Assembly: GCF_036231945.1 (NCBI RefSeq)
Contig: NZ_CP109599.1
Coordinates: 5,731,501 to 5,795,500 of the forward strand
Length of the DNA: 64,000 nt
Reading direction: 5' to 3'
From: Streptomyces sp. NBC_01429
GTDB lineage: Bacteria > Actinomycetota > Actinomycetes > Streptomycetales > Streptomycetaceae
Both the position numbers and the translations under genes were made by a program. The notes beneath the pieces are model-generated. The model ran no database searches. It saw only the letters and a list, made by a program, of their open reading frames with translations, and was not told the DNA's origin. Below are positions 1 to 7,413 of the stretch, in pieces. The stretch's first letter is position 1, and each line of letters starts with the position of its first letter.

Positions 1-1
1 G

Positions 2-661
2 TGGAGCGTCGACATCGACGGAGAGAACTCCCGCAAGGTGCTGGAGTTCTTCCAGGGAATGTACGAGGACGGGCTCGTCGCGGCCGATCCGCAACTGACG
101 CCGACGTACAACCAGAAGTTGAATGACGGCACGATGCTCTCCTGGCCCTCCGCCGTGTGGGCTCCCGGCGTCATCCACGGCGTCGCGCCGAGGACCGCGG
201 GCAAGTGGGCGCTCGCCCCCCTGCCCCGGTGGAACGCGGACGACCCGACCGTCTCGTTCCAGGGTGGTTCCTCGGTCATGGTCACCGCCCACTCCGAACA
301 CCCCAAGGAGGCAGCGGAGTTCGCGAAGTGGCTCAATGCCAGTGACGAGGGCGCGAAAATGATCCTCAACGTGCAGAACGGCTACCCCGCGGCGCTGTCA
401 GGGCAGAAGGCCGCCGCCTCGCAGAAACCCCCGGCGCTCATGCCGCAGCAGACCGACTACTACAGGATCACCGCTGAGATCGCCAAGCACACGCGCCCGG
501 TGACCTGGGGCCCCAACACGAACGTCGCCTCGGCCGCTTTCACGGATGCGATGAACGCCGCCATCCGGAACGGCACCTCATGGACGCATGTCCTGACCGT
601 CACCCAGAAAGCCGTCGTGGAAGACCTGAAGAAACAGGGATTCGACGTAAACGAGAGCTAG
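2..661 (+). CDS. Sugar ABC transporter substrate-binding protein, C-terminal part
   Basis: The reading frame is open from the left edge to the TAG at 659-661, so this is the last 219 residues of a gene that begins outside the window. It looks like the C-terminal lobe of a family 1 extracellular solute-binding protein: a G-G-S-S-V-M-V stretch followed by a helix with HPKEAAEFAKWL is typical of maltose/oligosaccharide binding lipoproteins, as is the late DAMNAAI helix. It would capture sugar outside the membrane and deliver it to the two permeases that follow. Substrate is inferred to be a galactoside because a GH42 beta-galactosidase ends the same gene string. The lipobox cannot be checked. 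Confidence 0.85.
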   Translation, partial: WSVDIDGENSRKVLEFFQGMYEDGLVAADPQLTPTYNQKLNDGTMLSWPSAVWAPGVIHGVAPRTAGKWALAPLPRWNADDPTVSFQGGSSVMVTAHSEHPKEAAEFAKWLNASDEGAKMILNVQNGYPAALSGQKAAASQKPPALMPQQTDYYRITAEIAKHTRPVTWGPNTNVASAAFTDAMNAAIRNGTSWTHVLTVTQKAVVEDLKKQGFDVNES

Positions 662-820
662 TGCCCCTCCCGGCAAGCTCTGCCCCGACGCGCCGCCCGG
701 CACGCACGCTCGCCGTTGGCCAAAACCCCGGGTAGCTCCGCCACCAGGATGTCCGGCCGCCTCGCGACCGCACTCACCGGGCGACGCTCCTTCGGGCGAG
801 CATCGCCGGTCACGGCACTG

Positions 821-855
821 GAGCCGCGAGCCGCGAGCCGAGAGCCGCGAGCCGA
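821..855. repeat. Five tandem 7-bp units (GAGCCGM)
   Basis: Five consecutive heptamers, GAGCCGC, GAGCCGC, GAGCCGA, GAGCCGC and GAGCCGA, lie in the 227-bp gap between the binding-protein gene and the first permease. The ribosome binding site GAGAGG (874-879) of the permease follows. The repeat could alter mRNA structure between the highly expressed binding protein and the permeases; that role is inferred only from position. Confidence 0.7.
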
Positions 856-888
856 GAAAGAGCGCAAAGCGTCAGAGAGGTTATTCGC

Positions 889-1872
889 ATGACCAACCCC
901 GTCATGGCCGAAAGAGCCACCGGGTCGACAGCGGGGGGCGTTTCGCCGCCAACGCGGCGCCGTCCGCGTCCGCGTCCACGTCGCCGGAGCATCGCGCCGT
1001 ACCTGTTCAGCGCTCCCGCCATAGTGCTGTACACCGTCTTCACGGTGATCCCCGTGGTGTACGCGCTGGGCACCAGCCTCTTCGCCGAGCGGCGGATCGG
1101 GGGCGGCGCCCTCGGCATTCCCTCCACGGTGTTCGTCGGGTTCGACAACTACCTGTCGGTCCTCGGCGACAACCAGTTGGTCGACGGCCTGGGACGTCTG
1201 GCGATCTACGGTGTGATCGCGGTGCCGTTGACCCTCGGCCTCGCCCTGCTGTTCGCCCTGCTCCTTGACACACCGGGCGTGAAGCTGCGGCGTTTCGGGC
1301 GCACGGCGATCTTCATCCCCTATGCCGTGCCGGGTGTGGTGGCCGCGTTGATGTGGGGGTTCATGTATCTGGCGGGGACGAGCCCGTTCTCGTACGTCAC
1401 CCGGTCCCTCGGATGGGGCGACATCCCCTTCCTGGGGACGAGTGGGATCTACGGCGCGATCGCCAACATCTCCATCTGGGGCGCGGTCGGGTTCAACATG
1501 CTCGTCATCTACACGGCGTTGCGCGGCATTCCCCACGAACTGATCGAGGCGGCCCGCCTGGACGGGGCGAGCGAGATCCAGATCGCCCTGCGGGTCAAGG
1601 TGCCGCTGGTCGGTCCCGCGCTGCTCCTGACCTCGATCTTCGCGCTCCTGGGATCGCTTCAGCTCTACGGCGAGCCGCTGATGCTCAAGCCTCTGACGAA
1701 CACCATCTCCGACACGTGGGTTCCCCTCATGTCGATCTACCAGGACGCGTTCCTCCTGGGCAATCTCCATGACGCGGCGGCGGCGTCGATCATCCTCGCC
1801 CTCGGTACCGCGGCTGTGTCCCTCGTGGTCCTCGCCATGGTCCGCGTCTCGACGAGACGGGGGATGCGATGA
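889..1872 (+). CDS. Carbohydrate ABC transporter permease (MalF/UgpA type)
   Basis: A 327-residue inner-membrane permease of the binding-protein-dependent type. After a basic, Arg/Pro-rich cytoplasmic tail (residues about 20-35) there are about six hydrophobic segments. The cytoplasmic EAA loop that docks on the ATPase is visible as EAARLDGASEIQIALRVKVP. The start ATG has GAGAGG nine bases upstream. The stop overlaps the next permease by four bases (ATGA), so the two are translated together as a heterodimer. No ATPase gene is nearby; in Streptomyces such importers usually share the multitask ATPase MsiK, which is the likely partner here. Confidence 0.92.
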   Translation: MTNPVMAERATGSTAGGVSPPTRRRPRPRPRRRSIAPYLFSAPAIVLYTVFTVIPVVYALGTSLFAERRIGGGALGIPSTVFVGFDNYLSVLGDNQLVDGLGRLAIYGVIAVPLTLGLALLFALLLDTPGVKLRRFGRTAIFIPYAVPGVVAALMWGFMYLAGTSPFSYVTRSLGWGDIPFLGTSGIYGAIANISIWGAVGFNMLVIYTALRGIPHELIEAARLDGASEIQIALRVKVPLVGPALLLTSIFALLGSLQLYGEPLMLKPLTNTISDTWVPLMSIYQDAFLLGNLHDAAAASIILALGTAAVSLVVLAMVRVSTRRGMR

Positions 1873-2723
1873 GCACGGTCGGCCAAGCGTCGCACGGGCG
1901 GACGAAGATCGTCCCCACACTCGTCATGGTGGCGGGCGCGCTCTACTGCCTCCTCCCCGTGGTCTGGGTGTTCGTCGCTGCCAGCAAGGCCCCGGGCGAG
2001 CTGTTCAGCTCCTTCACCTTCGCCCCCGGAACCGGTCTGCTCCACAACCTCGGCGACCTCTTCTCCCACGACGGCGGCGTCTACGGAATGTGGGCGTTGA
2101 ACTCGCTCCTCTACGCGGGCGTGGGAGGCATCCTGTCCACACTCGTGTCGGCCTCCGCCGGTTACGCCATGGCGAAGTTCGAGTTCCGCGGCGGCCGGAT
2201 CTTCTTCGTCGCGATTCTCGCCGGACTGCTCATCCCCGGCATCACCCTCGCGGTGCCGCAGTACCTGCTGATGTCCGACCTGAAGCTGGCCGGGACACAG
2301 TGGTCGGTGCTGCTCCCGAGCATCATCAGCCCGTTCGGCATCTATCTGTGCCGGGTGTACGCCGCGAGCACCATCCCGACGGAGATGCTCGAAGCCGCGC
2401 GGATCGACGGCGCCGGCGAGTGGCGGATCTTCCGGGGCGTCGTGCTCCCCCTCATGCTGCCCGGAATGGTGACGGTGTTCCTCCTGCAGTTCGTGGGCAT
2501 CTGGAACAACTTCCTCCTGCCGTACCTCATGCTCTCCGACACCCGGACCTTCCCCCTCACCGTCGGGCTGAACTCCCTGCTGGAGCGCGGCGCGGGCTCG
2601 CCCTCCCTCTACACGCTGGCCATCGTCGGCGCCGCGCTCGCGATCGTTCCCCTCATCGCCCTGGTGCTGTTCCTGCAACGGTTCTGGCGCCTCGACCTCA
2701 TCGCTGGAGGAGTCAAAGGATGA
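1869..2723 (+). CDS. Carbohydrate ABC transporter permease (MalG/UgpE type)
   Basis: A 284-residue second permease subunit. It starts with a membrane segment (residues about 17-37, LVMVAGALYCLLPVVWVFVA) and carries the EAA loop as EAARIDGAGEWRIFRGVVLP. It overlaps the upstream permease by ATGA and the downstream beta-galactosidase by another ATGA (2720-2723), so the transporter and the hydrolase form one translationally coupled unit. The family transports mono- and oligosaccharides; linkage to GH42 suggests beta-galactosides or galacto-oligosaccharides, an inference from context. Confidence 0.92.
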   Translation: MSTVGQASHGRTKIVPTLVMVAGALYCLLPVVWVFVAASKAPGELFSSFTFAPGTGLLHNLGDLFSHDGGVYGMWALNSLLYAGVGGILSTLVSASAGYAMAKFEFRGGRIFFVAILAGLLIPGITLAVPQYLLMSDLKLAGTQWSVLLPSIISPFGIYLCRVYAASTIPTEMLEAARIDGAGEWRIFRGVVLPLMLPGMVTVFLLQFVGIWNNFLLPYLMLSDTRTFPLTVGLNSLLERGAGSPSLYTLAIVGAALAIVPLIALVLFLQRFWRLDLIAGGVKG

Positions 2724-4732
2724 CCTGGTCCCACACTGACAACGACTGGCCCACCCATGGGCTGAGCTTCGGAGCCGACTACAACCCTGAGCAGTGGGAC
2801 AAGGAGGTGTGGAAGGAAGATGTCCGCCTGATGAAGCAGGCCGGTGTCAACCTCGTCTCGCTCGGCATCTTCTCCTGGGGCCTCGTCGAGGTGGCGGACG
2901 GTGAGTTCGACTGGGATTGGATGGACGAGATAGTCGGCCTCCTGGCGGACAGCGGCATCGCCATCGACCTCGCCACACCGACGGCCGCGCCCCCGGGCTG
3001 GCTGCTGGCGGCACACCCCGAGATCTACCCCGTCGACCACGACATGCAGCCGCACTGGCCCGGCGCCCGGCTCGGCTGGTGCCCGAGCAGCCCGGTCTTC
3101 CGCGCGTACGCGCTACGCATCGCCCGTGCGCTGGCGGAACGCTACGGCCACCGCGATCACGTCGTGATGTGGCACGTCAGCAACGAGTTGGGAGGCGGCA
3201 ACGGCCGCTGTTACTGCGACACGTCGGCAGCGGCCTTCCGCAGGTGGCTACAGGGTGAGTACGAGACACTCGACGCTCTCAACGAGGCATGGGGCACCGC
3301 CTTCTGGGGCCACACGTACCGCGACTTCGCACACATCATCCCGCCGCGCGGCAATGACTCGAAGAATCCTTCGCTCGTTCTCGACTTCGACCGCTTCTCC
3401 TCGGACGAGCTTCTGGCGCACTATCTCGCCGAGCGAGAGGTACTCAAGAGCGTCACGCCCGAACTCCCCGTCACGACGAACTTCATGGTCGGCGCCGAGC
3501 CCGACGTCGTGGACTACCCCCGGTGGGCGCCGCACATGGACATCGTCGCGAACGACCACTACACGCGCTCATCCGACCCGCTGCCCGAGCAGGACGTCGC
3601 ATTCTCCGGTGACCGGATGCGCGCGATGACGACACAGCGCCGTCCGTGGCTGCTCATGGAGCATTCGACCAGCGCCGTGAACTGGCAACCGCGCAACCGT
3701 GCCAAGGCGCCGGGCGAGTTGATCCGCAACAGCCTGAGCCACGTGGGCCACGGCTCCGACGGCGTCCTCTTCTTCCAGTGGCGCGCCTCCCGGGCCGGCG
3801 CGGAGCAGTTCCACTCGGCGATGGTTCCCCACGCCGGCGAGGACACCCAGCTCTATCGCGACGTGTGCACTCTGGGCCGGCACCTTCGGCGTCTCGCCCC
3901 GGTCATGGGCTCACGCACTTCCCAGGCCCGTGTCGGCATCCTGTTCGACGACGAGGCGGGCTGGGCCATGACGAAGGGAGTCAAGCCGAACAATCACCTT
4001 GCCTACGGTCGCCTCGTCCGGGACTGGCATCACGCGTTCTGGCGGCTGAACGAGAGCATCGAGGTGCTCCCGCCATGGTCCGACTTCACCGGGTACGAGG
4101 TGCTCGTGGTGCCAGGGCTCTTCTTGACCGACGACGATACGGCGACGCGGGTGAGCGCTTTCGCCGAAGCGGGCGGCACGGTCGTGGTGAGCTTCCTCTC
4201 GGGGATCGTGGACGAGCACGATCGCGTGCGGCTCGGCGGATACCCGGGCGCGTTCCGTGACCTCCTGGGCGCGTGGTGCGAGGAGTTCCGGCCGTTGCAG
4301 GAGGGGGAGACGTTCACCCTCGACAACGGGTGGTCCGGCGCGGAGTGGACCGAACTCGTGCGTGCGGGCGACGCCGAGGTGATCGCTCGGTACTCCGGGG
4401 GCCATCTCAGCGGACGTCCGGCGATCACCTCGCGTTCGCTGGAGGGCGGGGGCCGTGCGGTGTACGTCTCGGCCGGACTCGACAGCGACGCGCTGCTGGC
4501 ATTGACACGTTCGCTGGTGCGCCCCACCGGCGTGGCGAACGTGCCGAGCGGGGTCGAGGTGCTCGTGCGCCGCAACGACGAGGAGACCTTCACCTTCTTC
4601 GTCAACCACGCCGGCGATGACGCGGTCGTCACCGCGCGGGGCCGGGAAATGCTCACCGACGAACCCGTCGGCGGAGCACTGCACATACCGGCGGGCGAGG
4701 TGCGGGTCGTGCGGTCGGGTGCTGTGAGCTGA
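2720..4732 (+). CDS. Beta-galactosidase, glycoside hydrolase family 42
   Basis: A 670-residue cytoplasmic retaining beta-galactosidase, the usual length for GH42. The TIM barrel begins with FGADYNPEQW, the family signature near the N-terminus. The acid/base Glu is E156 in HVSNELGG and the likely nucleophile is E314 in LLMEHSTS. The trimerisation (A4) and C-terminal beta domains follow. The open frame continues upstream to 1769 inside the permease gene, but the ATG at 2720 begins right at the conserved N-terminus, has GGAGG at 2706-2710, and overlaps the permease stop. It would hydrolyse galactosides imported by the adjacent transporter. Confidence 0.93.
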   Translation: MTWSHTDNDWPTHGLSFGADYNPEQWDKEVWKEDVRLMKQAGVNLVSLGIFSWGLVEVADGEFDWDWMDEIVGLLADSGIAIDLATPTAAPPGWLLAAHPEIYPVDHDMQPHWPGARLGWCPSSPVFRAYALRIARALAERYGHRDHVVMWHVSNELGGGNGRCYCDTSAAAFRRWLQGEYETLDALNEAWGTAFWGHTYRDFAHIIPPRGNDSKNPSLVLDFDRFSSDELLAHYLAEREVLKSVTPELPVTTNFMVGAEPDVVDYPRWAPHMDIVANDHYTRSSDPLPEQDVAFSGDRMRAMTTQRRPWLLMEHSTSAVNWQPRNRAKAPGELIRNSLSHVGHGSDGVLFFQWRASRAGAEQFHSAMVPHAGEDTQLYRDVCTLGRHLRRLAPVMGSRTSQARVGILFDDEAGWAMTKGVKPNNHLAYGRLVRDWHHAFWRLNESIEVLPPWSDFTGYEVLVVPGLFLTDDDTATRVSAFAEAGGTVVVSFLSGIVDEHDRVRLGGYPGAFRDLLGAWCEEFRPLQEGETFTLDNGWSGAEWTELVRAGDAEVIARYSGGHLSGRPAITSRSLEGGGRAVYVSAGLDSDALLALTRSLVRPTGVANVPSGVEVLVRRNDEETFTFFVNHAGDDAVVTARGREMLTDEPVGGALHIPAGEVRVVRSGAVS

Positions 4733-4780
4733 GCCCGGATCCACCGAGCGGATGCCCGTGAGCCTCGCCGGGCCGGGTTC

Positions 4781-4846
4781 GGGGGATGATCCGGAGGCGA
4801 CGCGAGGGCCTCGGGATCATCCCCCGGGTGGTGGGAAGATCCCACC
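4781..4846. terminator. Two adjacent strong hairpins downstream of the galactosidase
   Basis: A perfect 12-bp inverted repeat (GGGGGATGATCC at 4781-4792, GGATCATCCCCC at 4814-4825) contains an inner GAGGC/GCCTC stem. A second hairpin follows (GGTGGGA at 4830-4836, TCCCACC at 4840-4846, 3-base loop). There is no T-tract, as is common in Streptomyces. Genes on both sides point toward this spot (merR is on the minus strand), so it probably serves both. Confidence 0.7.
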
Positions 4847-5091
4847 CGTCCACGAATCGAGCAGTCAGAGATGCCCCGGCTGGGACGGAAGCCCGGCCCG
4901 CGACGGTCGTGGCGAGAAGGGGCACCGCAGTCTCTGTCATCGTTGGCAGGTCGGCGCCTCCTTGTCGGAGTGGTCGATCACCAGCACCCCGTCCGGGGCG
5001 ACGGCCTCCGGATACGCCTGGGGCTTCCCGTGGCCGGCCAGTGCCAGGTAGACGCCGGACAGGCCGGGCCCCACCTCTCGCGAAGGGTTGA
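4847..5091. other. Gene-free stretch with a possible decayed reading frame
   Basis: The rest of the 359-bp gap between the galactosidase and merR stops. On the minus strand one frame reads on for about 45 codons (5091 down to 4937) with plausible protein texture (GLSGVYLALAGHGKP, VLVIDHSDKEAPTCQR, then stop) but no start of its own, because it continues from inside the merR shadow frame. It may be the tail of a lost gene. No other signal was found. Confidence 0.3.
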
Positions 5092-5448
5092 TCAGTCCTG
5101 CGCCACGTTCGCCGCGGTCACATTCTCGATCACGCGGCCGAGTTTGGTCCTGGCCCGGGTCAGGTCCTGGATGCGTGCGGCGATGCGGTCGCGTTCGACG
5201 ATGAGCTGGTCGAGCATGGCGGGGGTCGCGACGCCGGTGCTCACGCACGGCAGGAGTTCGACGACGGTACGGCTGGAGAGACCGGCCGCGAAGAGGTCCT
5301 GGATGAGCTGGACCCGCTCCAGGGCTTCGTCGGGATAGTCACGCTGCCCACCGGACGTCCGCGCCGATTCCAGGAGCCGCTGTTCCTCGTAGTAGCGCAG
5401 GGCCCGCACGCTGACCCCTGACCGCCTGGCGAGCTGTCCTATGCGCAT
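5092..5448 (-). CDS. MerR-family transcriptional regulator
   Basis: A 118-residue regulator. The N-terminal winged helix is MRIGQLARRSGVSVRALRYY, followed by EEQRLL, the canonical MerR opening, and a long coiled-coil dimerisation helix makes up the C-terminal half (about residues 75-115). There is no obvious metal- or drug-binding extension and no cysteine cluster, so the inducer is unknown; the single Cys lies at residue 70 or so. The start was placed at the ATG of MRIG rather than nine codons upstream because family members begin there. It is divergent from an oxidoreductase, and both genes have the same 20-bp near-palindrome upstream, which points to auto- and target regulation. Confidence 0.9.
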   Translation of the reverse strand: MRIGQLARRSGVSVRALRYYEEQRLLESARTSGGQRDYPDEALERVQLIQDLFAAGLSSRTVVELLPCVSTGVATPAMLDQLIVERDRIAARIQDLTRARTKLGRVIENVTAANVAQD

Positions 5449-5475
5449 GACGCAGGGCACTCCCTTCCCGCTCAT

Positions 5476-5495
5476 ACCTCACGTGGACGTCAGAT
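5476..5495. promoter_or_regulatory. MerR operator candidate upstream of merR
   Basis: ACCTCACGTGGACGTCAGAT, 17 of 20 bases identical to the element at 5672-5691 in front of the divergent oxidoreductase. It begins 27 bases upstream of the merR start, where it could act in autoregulation. Confidence 0.6.
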
Positions 5496-5667
5496 TCAGG
5501 CTACCAATACCGGCCCCGGGGCAGCCCTGGGGGCCGGTCGAACCGTTACCGGCGCCGGGATCGACCATGACCCGGCGGCGGACCCGAGGGCGTCCACGCG
5601 GTTCACGTACGCACGGCAGCCTCACCCATCCGCGCCTGCCCTCCTCCGGCCGGGCGGCAGTTGTGGC

Positions 5668-5699
5668 TTGCACCTCACGTCAACGTCAGGTTCTAGAGT
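5668..5699 (+). promoter_or_regulatory. MerR-type promoter with operator in the spacer
   Basis: The near-palindrome ACCTCACGTCAACGTCAGGT (5672-5691; 16 of 20 positions symmetric) sits between a -35-like TTGCAC (5668-5673) and a -10-like TAGAGT (5694-5699), leaving a 20-bp spacer. Over-long 19-20 bp spacers holding a dyad are the hallmark of MerR-activated promoters, where the activator untwists the DNA. The oxidoreductase start lies about 55 bases downstream. Confidence 0.65.
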
Positions 5700-5753
5700 G
5701 ACGAGCGTCGGATGAACACGTCATTCCGGCCCGTCGAAGTAAGGCAGACCCTT

Positions 5754-6659
5754 ATGCGCGCAGCCCGGTTCCACGAATACGACGGAGCGGAGAGCCTGGT
5801 GATCGAGCAGGCCCCCGACCCCCACCCCGGACCCGGTGAGGTCCGTGTCCGCGTCGCGGCGGCCAGCGTCAATCCCATCGACTGGAAACTGCGCGCCGGC
5901 GCCCTGCACCAGCTGATTCCCCTGGAGCTGCCCGCCATTCCCGGGCGAGACGGCGCCGGTGTGGTCGACGAGATCGGCGACGGGGTGCAGGGGGTGAGCG
6001 TCGGCGACCGGGTCTTCGGACTGGGCGGTGTCACCGGGGCGACCGCGGAGCTGTTCATCCTCTCGGCCTGGGCGCACACCCCCGCCACGTGGAACGACGA
6101 GCAGGCCGCTGCCGCCGGTCTCGCGTCCGTGACCGCGATGGGTGGACTGAACGCGCTCGGCTCCCTCGCGGGGCGCACCCTCCTCGTCGAGGGCGCCGCC
6201 GGAGGCGTGGGCAGCGCGGCGGTCGAGATCGCGGTAGCGCAGGGTGCCGCGGTGATCGGGACAGCCAGTGAGCGCAACCACGAGTTCCTCACCGCACTCG
6301 GCGCCGTTCCCACCACCTACGGCCCCGGCCTCGCACAGCGCCTCACCACCCTCGCCCCGCGCGGAGTCGACATCGTGCTCGACACCGCGGCCTCCGGATC
6401 GCTGGACGACCTCGTCGCGATCACAGGTGACCCGAAGCGCGTCGCGACGGTCGCCGACCACGCGGGCGGGCAGCGCCTGGGCACGCATGTGGTCAACGCG
6501 GAGAACGATTCCGCTCTCCTGTCCGCGGCGGCGGAACTGGGCGGGCAAGGCCGCTACACACCCCGCATCGAACAGGTCTACCCCCTGGAGCGGATCGCCG
6601 ACGCCCACGCGCACGCCGAGCGCGGACGCACCCGGGGAAAGATCGTGATCCGCATCTGA
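5754..6659 (+). CDS. NADP-dependent zinc-less alcohol dehydrogenase / quinone reductase-like protein
   Basis: A 301-residue medium-chain dehydrogenase. The N-terminal GroES-like fold shows PGPGEVRVRVAAASVNPIDW and the GRDGAGVV turn; the nucleotide-binding fold shows GAAGGVGSAAVEIA (residues about 147-160). The C-terminus ends in RGKIVIRI, typical of the family. The cysteines that bind structural zinc in true alcohol dehydrogenases are absent, which places it near quinone reductases (QorA type). The start is set at the ATG of MRAARFHEYDG because the 14 codons upstream do not resemble the family. Control by the divergent MerR is inferred from the shared operator. The gene ends inside a 20-bp tandem repeat. 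Confidence 0.88.
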   Translation: MRAARFHEYDGAESLVIEQAPDPHPGPGEVRVRVAAASVNPIDWKLRAGALHQLIPLELPAIPGRDGAGVVDEIGDGVQGVSVGDRVFGLGGVTGATAELFILSAWAHTPATWNDEQAAAAGLASVTAMGGLNALGSLAGRTLLVEGAAGGVGSAAVEIAVAQGAAVIGTASERNHEFLTALGAVPTTYGPGLAQRLTTLAPRGVDIVLDTAASGSLDDLVAITGDPKRVATVADHAGGQRLGTHVVNAENDSALLSAAAELGGQGRYTPRIEQVYPLERIADAHAHAERGRTRGKIVIRI

Positions 6660-6686
6660 ACAGGCCGATCTGTATCTGAACAGGCC
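6647..6686. repeat. 20-bp tandem duplication across the oxidoreductase stop codon
   Basis: GATCCGCATCTGAACAGGCC (6647-6666) is followed directly by GATCTGTATCTGAACAGGCC (6667-6686), 18 of 20 identical. The gene's TGA (6657-6659) lies inside the first copy and is reproduced in the second. Confidence 0.85.
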
Positions 6687-6989
6687 CACGAGGTAGGTCA
6701 CTCGCGACGTGCGGGCGGGGCACGCCTGAGGGCAGAGGCGCGTGCGGTCGGGGTCGCTGTGGAGCGGCTCGCTTCGGGGACGGGCTCGGGCCGGTGCTGT
6801 GGCCGGAAAGGTTCGCCGGGGGCCCGCGGAGTTCGGTGTGGTGCGTCGCGAAGGAGAGGATTGCCCTTGTACGGGATGCACCGGGCCGGTCCGGCAGCGC
6901 GCCGAGGCGCCGCGCCGGGCATCGCGAGCCGGTGAACCTTTCCGGTCACGACTTTTCCGGTTACAGCACCAGGGACGAGGAGACGACGG
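6687..6989. other. Intergenic stretch before the small AGN-motif gene
   Basis: About 300 bases without a convincing gene. Reading frames here lack Streptomyces codon-position bias over useful length. No clear promoter or hairpin was identified, apart from the GGAG ribosome binding site just before the ATG at 6990. Confidence 0.5.
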
Positions 6990-7208
6990 ATGGACGGCGA
7001 CCGGCAGGAGGGCGCAGCGGAGGCGGAAACGCGCGCGACCACCACGGAACCCGCGACCACCACGGAGCCCGCCGGCGCCGTCAGGAAGATCGCGTGGTCC
7101 GCTCCCGAGAGCGGCACCTCGGCACGTCTGAGACTCCTGCAGCACACCGCGGGAAACGCGGCCGTGGCGAAATTGCTGCGGGCCGGGGAGGACGGCGCCG
7201 CGCCCTGA
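6990..7208 (+). CDS. Small protein with the AGN motif of eCIS-associated proteins
   Basis: A 72-residue protein preceded by a good ribosome binding site (GAGGAG, about seven bases upstream of the ATG). The first 45 residues are Thr/Glu/Pro-rich. The rest forms a helix, RLRLLQHTAGNAAVAKLLRA. The L-Q-x-x-A-G-N-A-A-V-x-x-L motif is characteristic of the N-termini of actinobacterial proteins with the eCIS core (DUF4157) domain, but here it stands alone. The next gene encodes a DUF4157 effector whose own N-terminus has only a decayed version (HLQRVAAGGGG). It may therefore be a separated N-terminal module, an adaptor or a chaperone for the effector. Function not known. Confidence 0.6.
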   Translation: MDGDRQEGAAEAETRATTTEPATTTEPAGAVRKIAWSAPESGTSARLRLLQHTAGNAAVAKLLRAGEDGAAP

Positions 7209-7413
7209 CGAAGGTCGCATGGCCGGTGACCGGTGACCGGGTGTACGCGAAGGGTGAGAGCGGTCCCACTCCCGGGGCGCGCCGCCCGGGGCGCGATGCC
7301 CGAGGCGCGGTGTCCGAGGGCAACAGGTCTGCACCGGTGAGGACTTCATTTGTCCCCGCTGTAGCGTGGACAATCAGGCGGGCAGTGTCCCATTGCGTGA
7401 AGGAGTGTGCCGC

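Noticed and set aside
821..855. Heptamer array considered as an AfsR/SARP-type direct-repeat operator
   Set aside because: SARP sites are heptamers spaced at 11 bp, not contiguous 7-bp units, and this lies inside an apparent operon.
1769..2719. In-frame 317-codon upstream extension of the beta-galactosidase
   Set aside because: It overlaps the second permease entirely, and GH42 enzymes begin at the FGADYNPEQW region.
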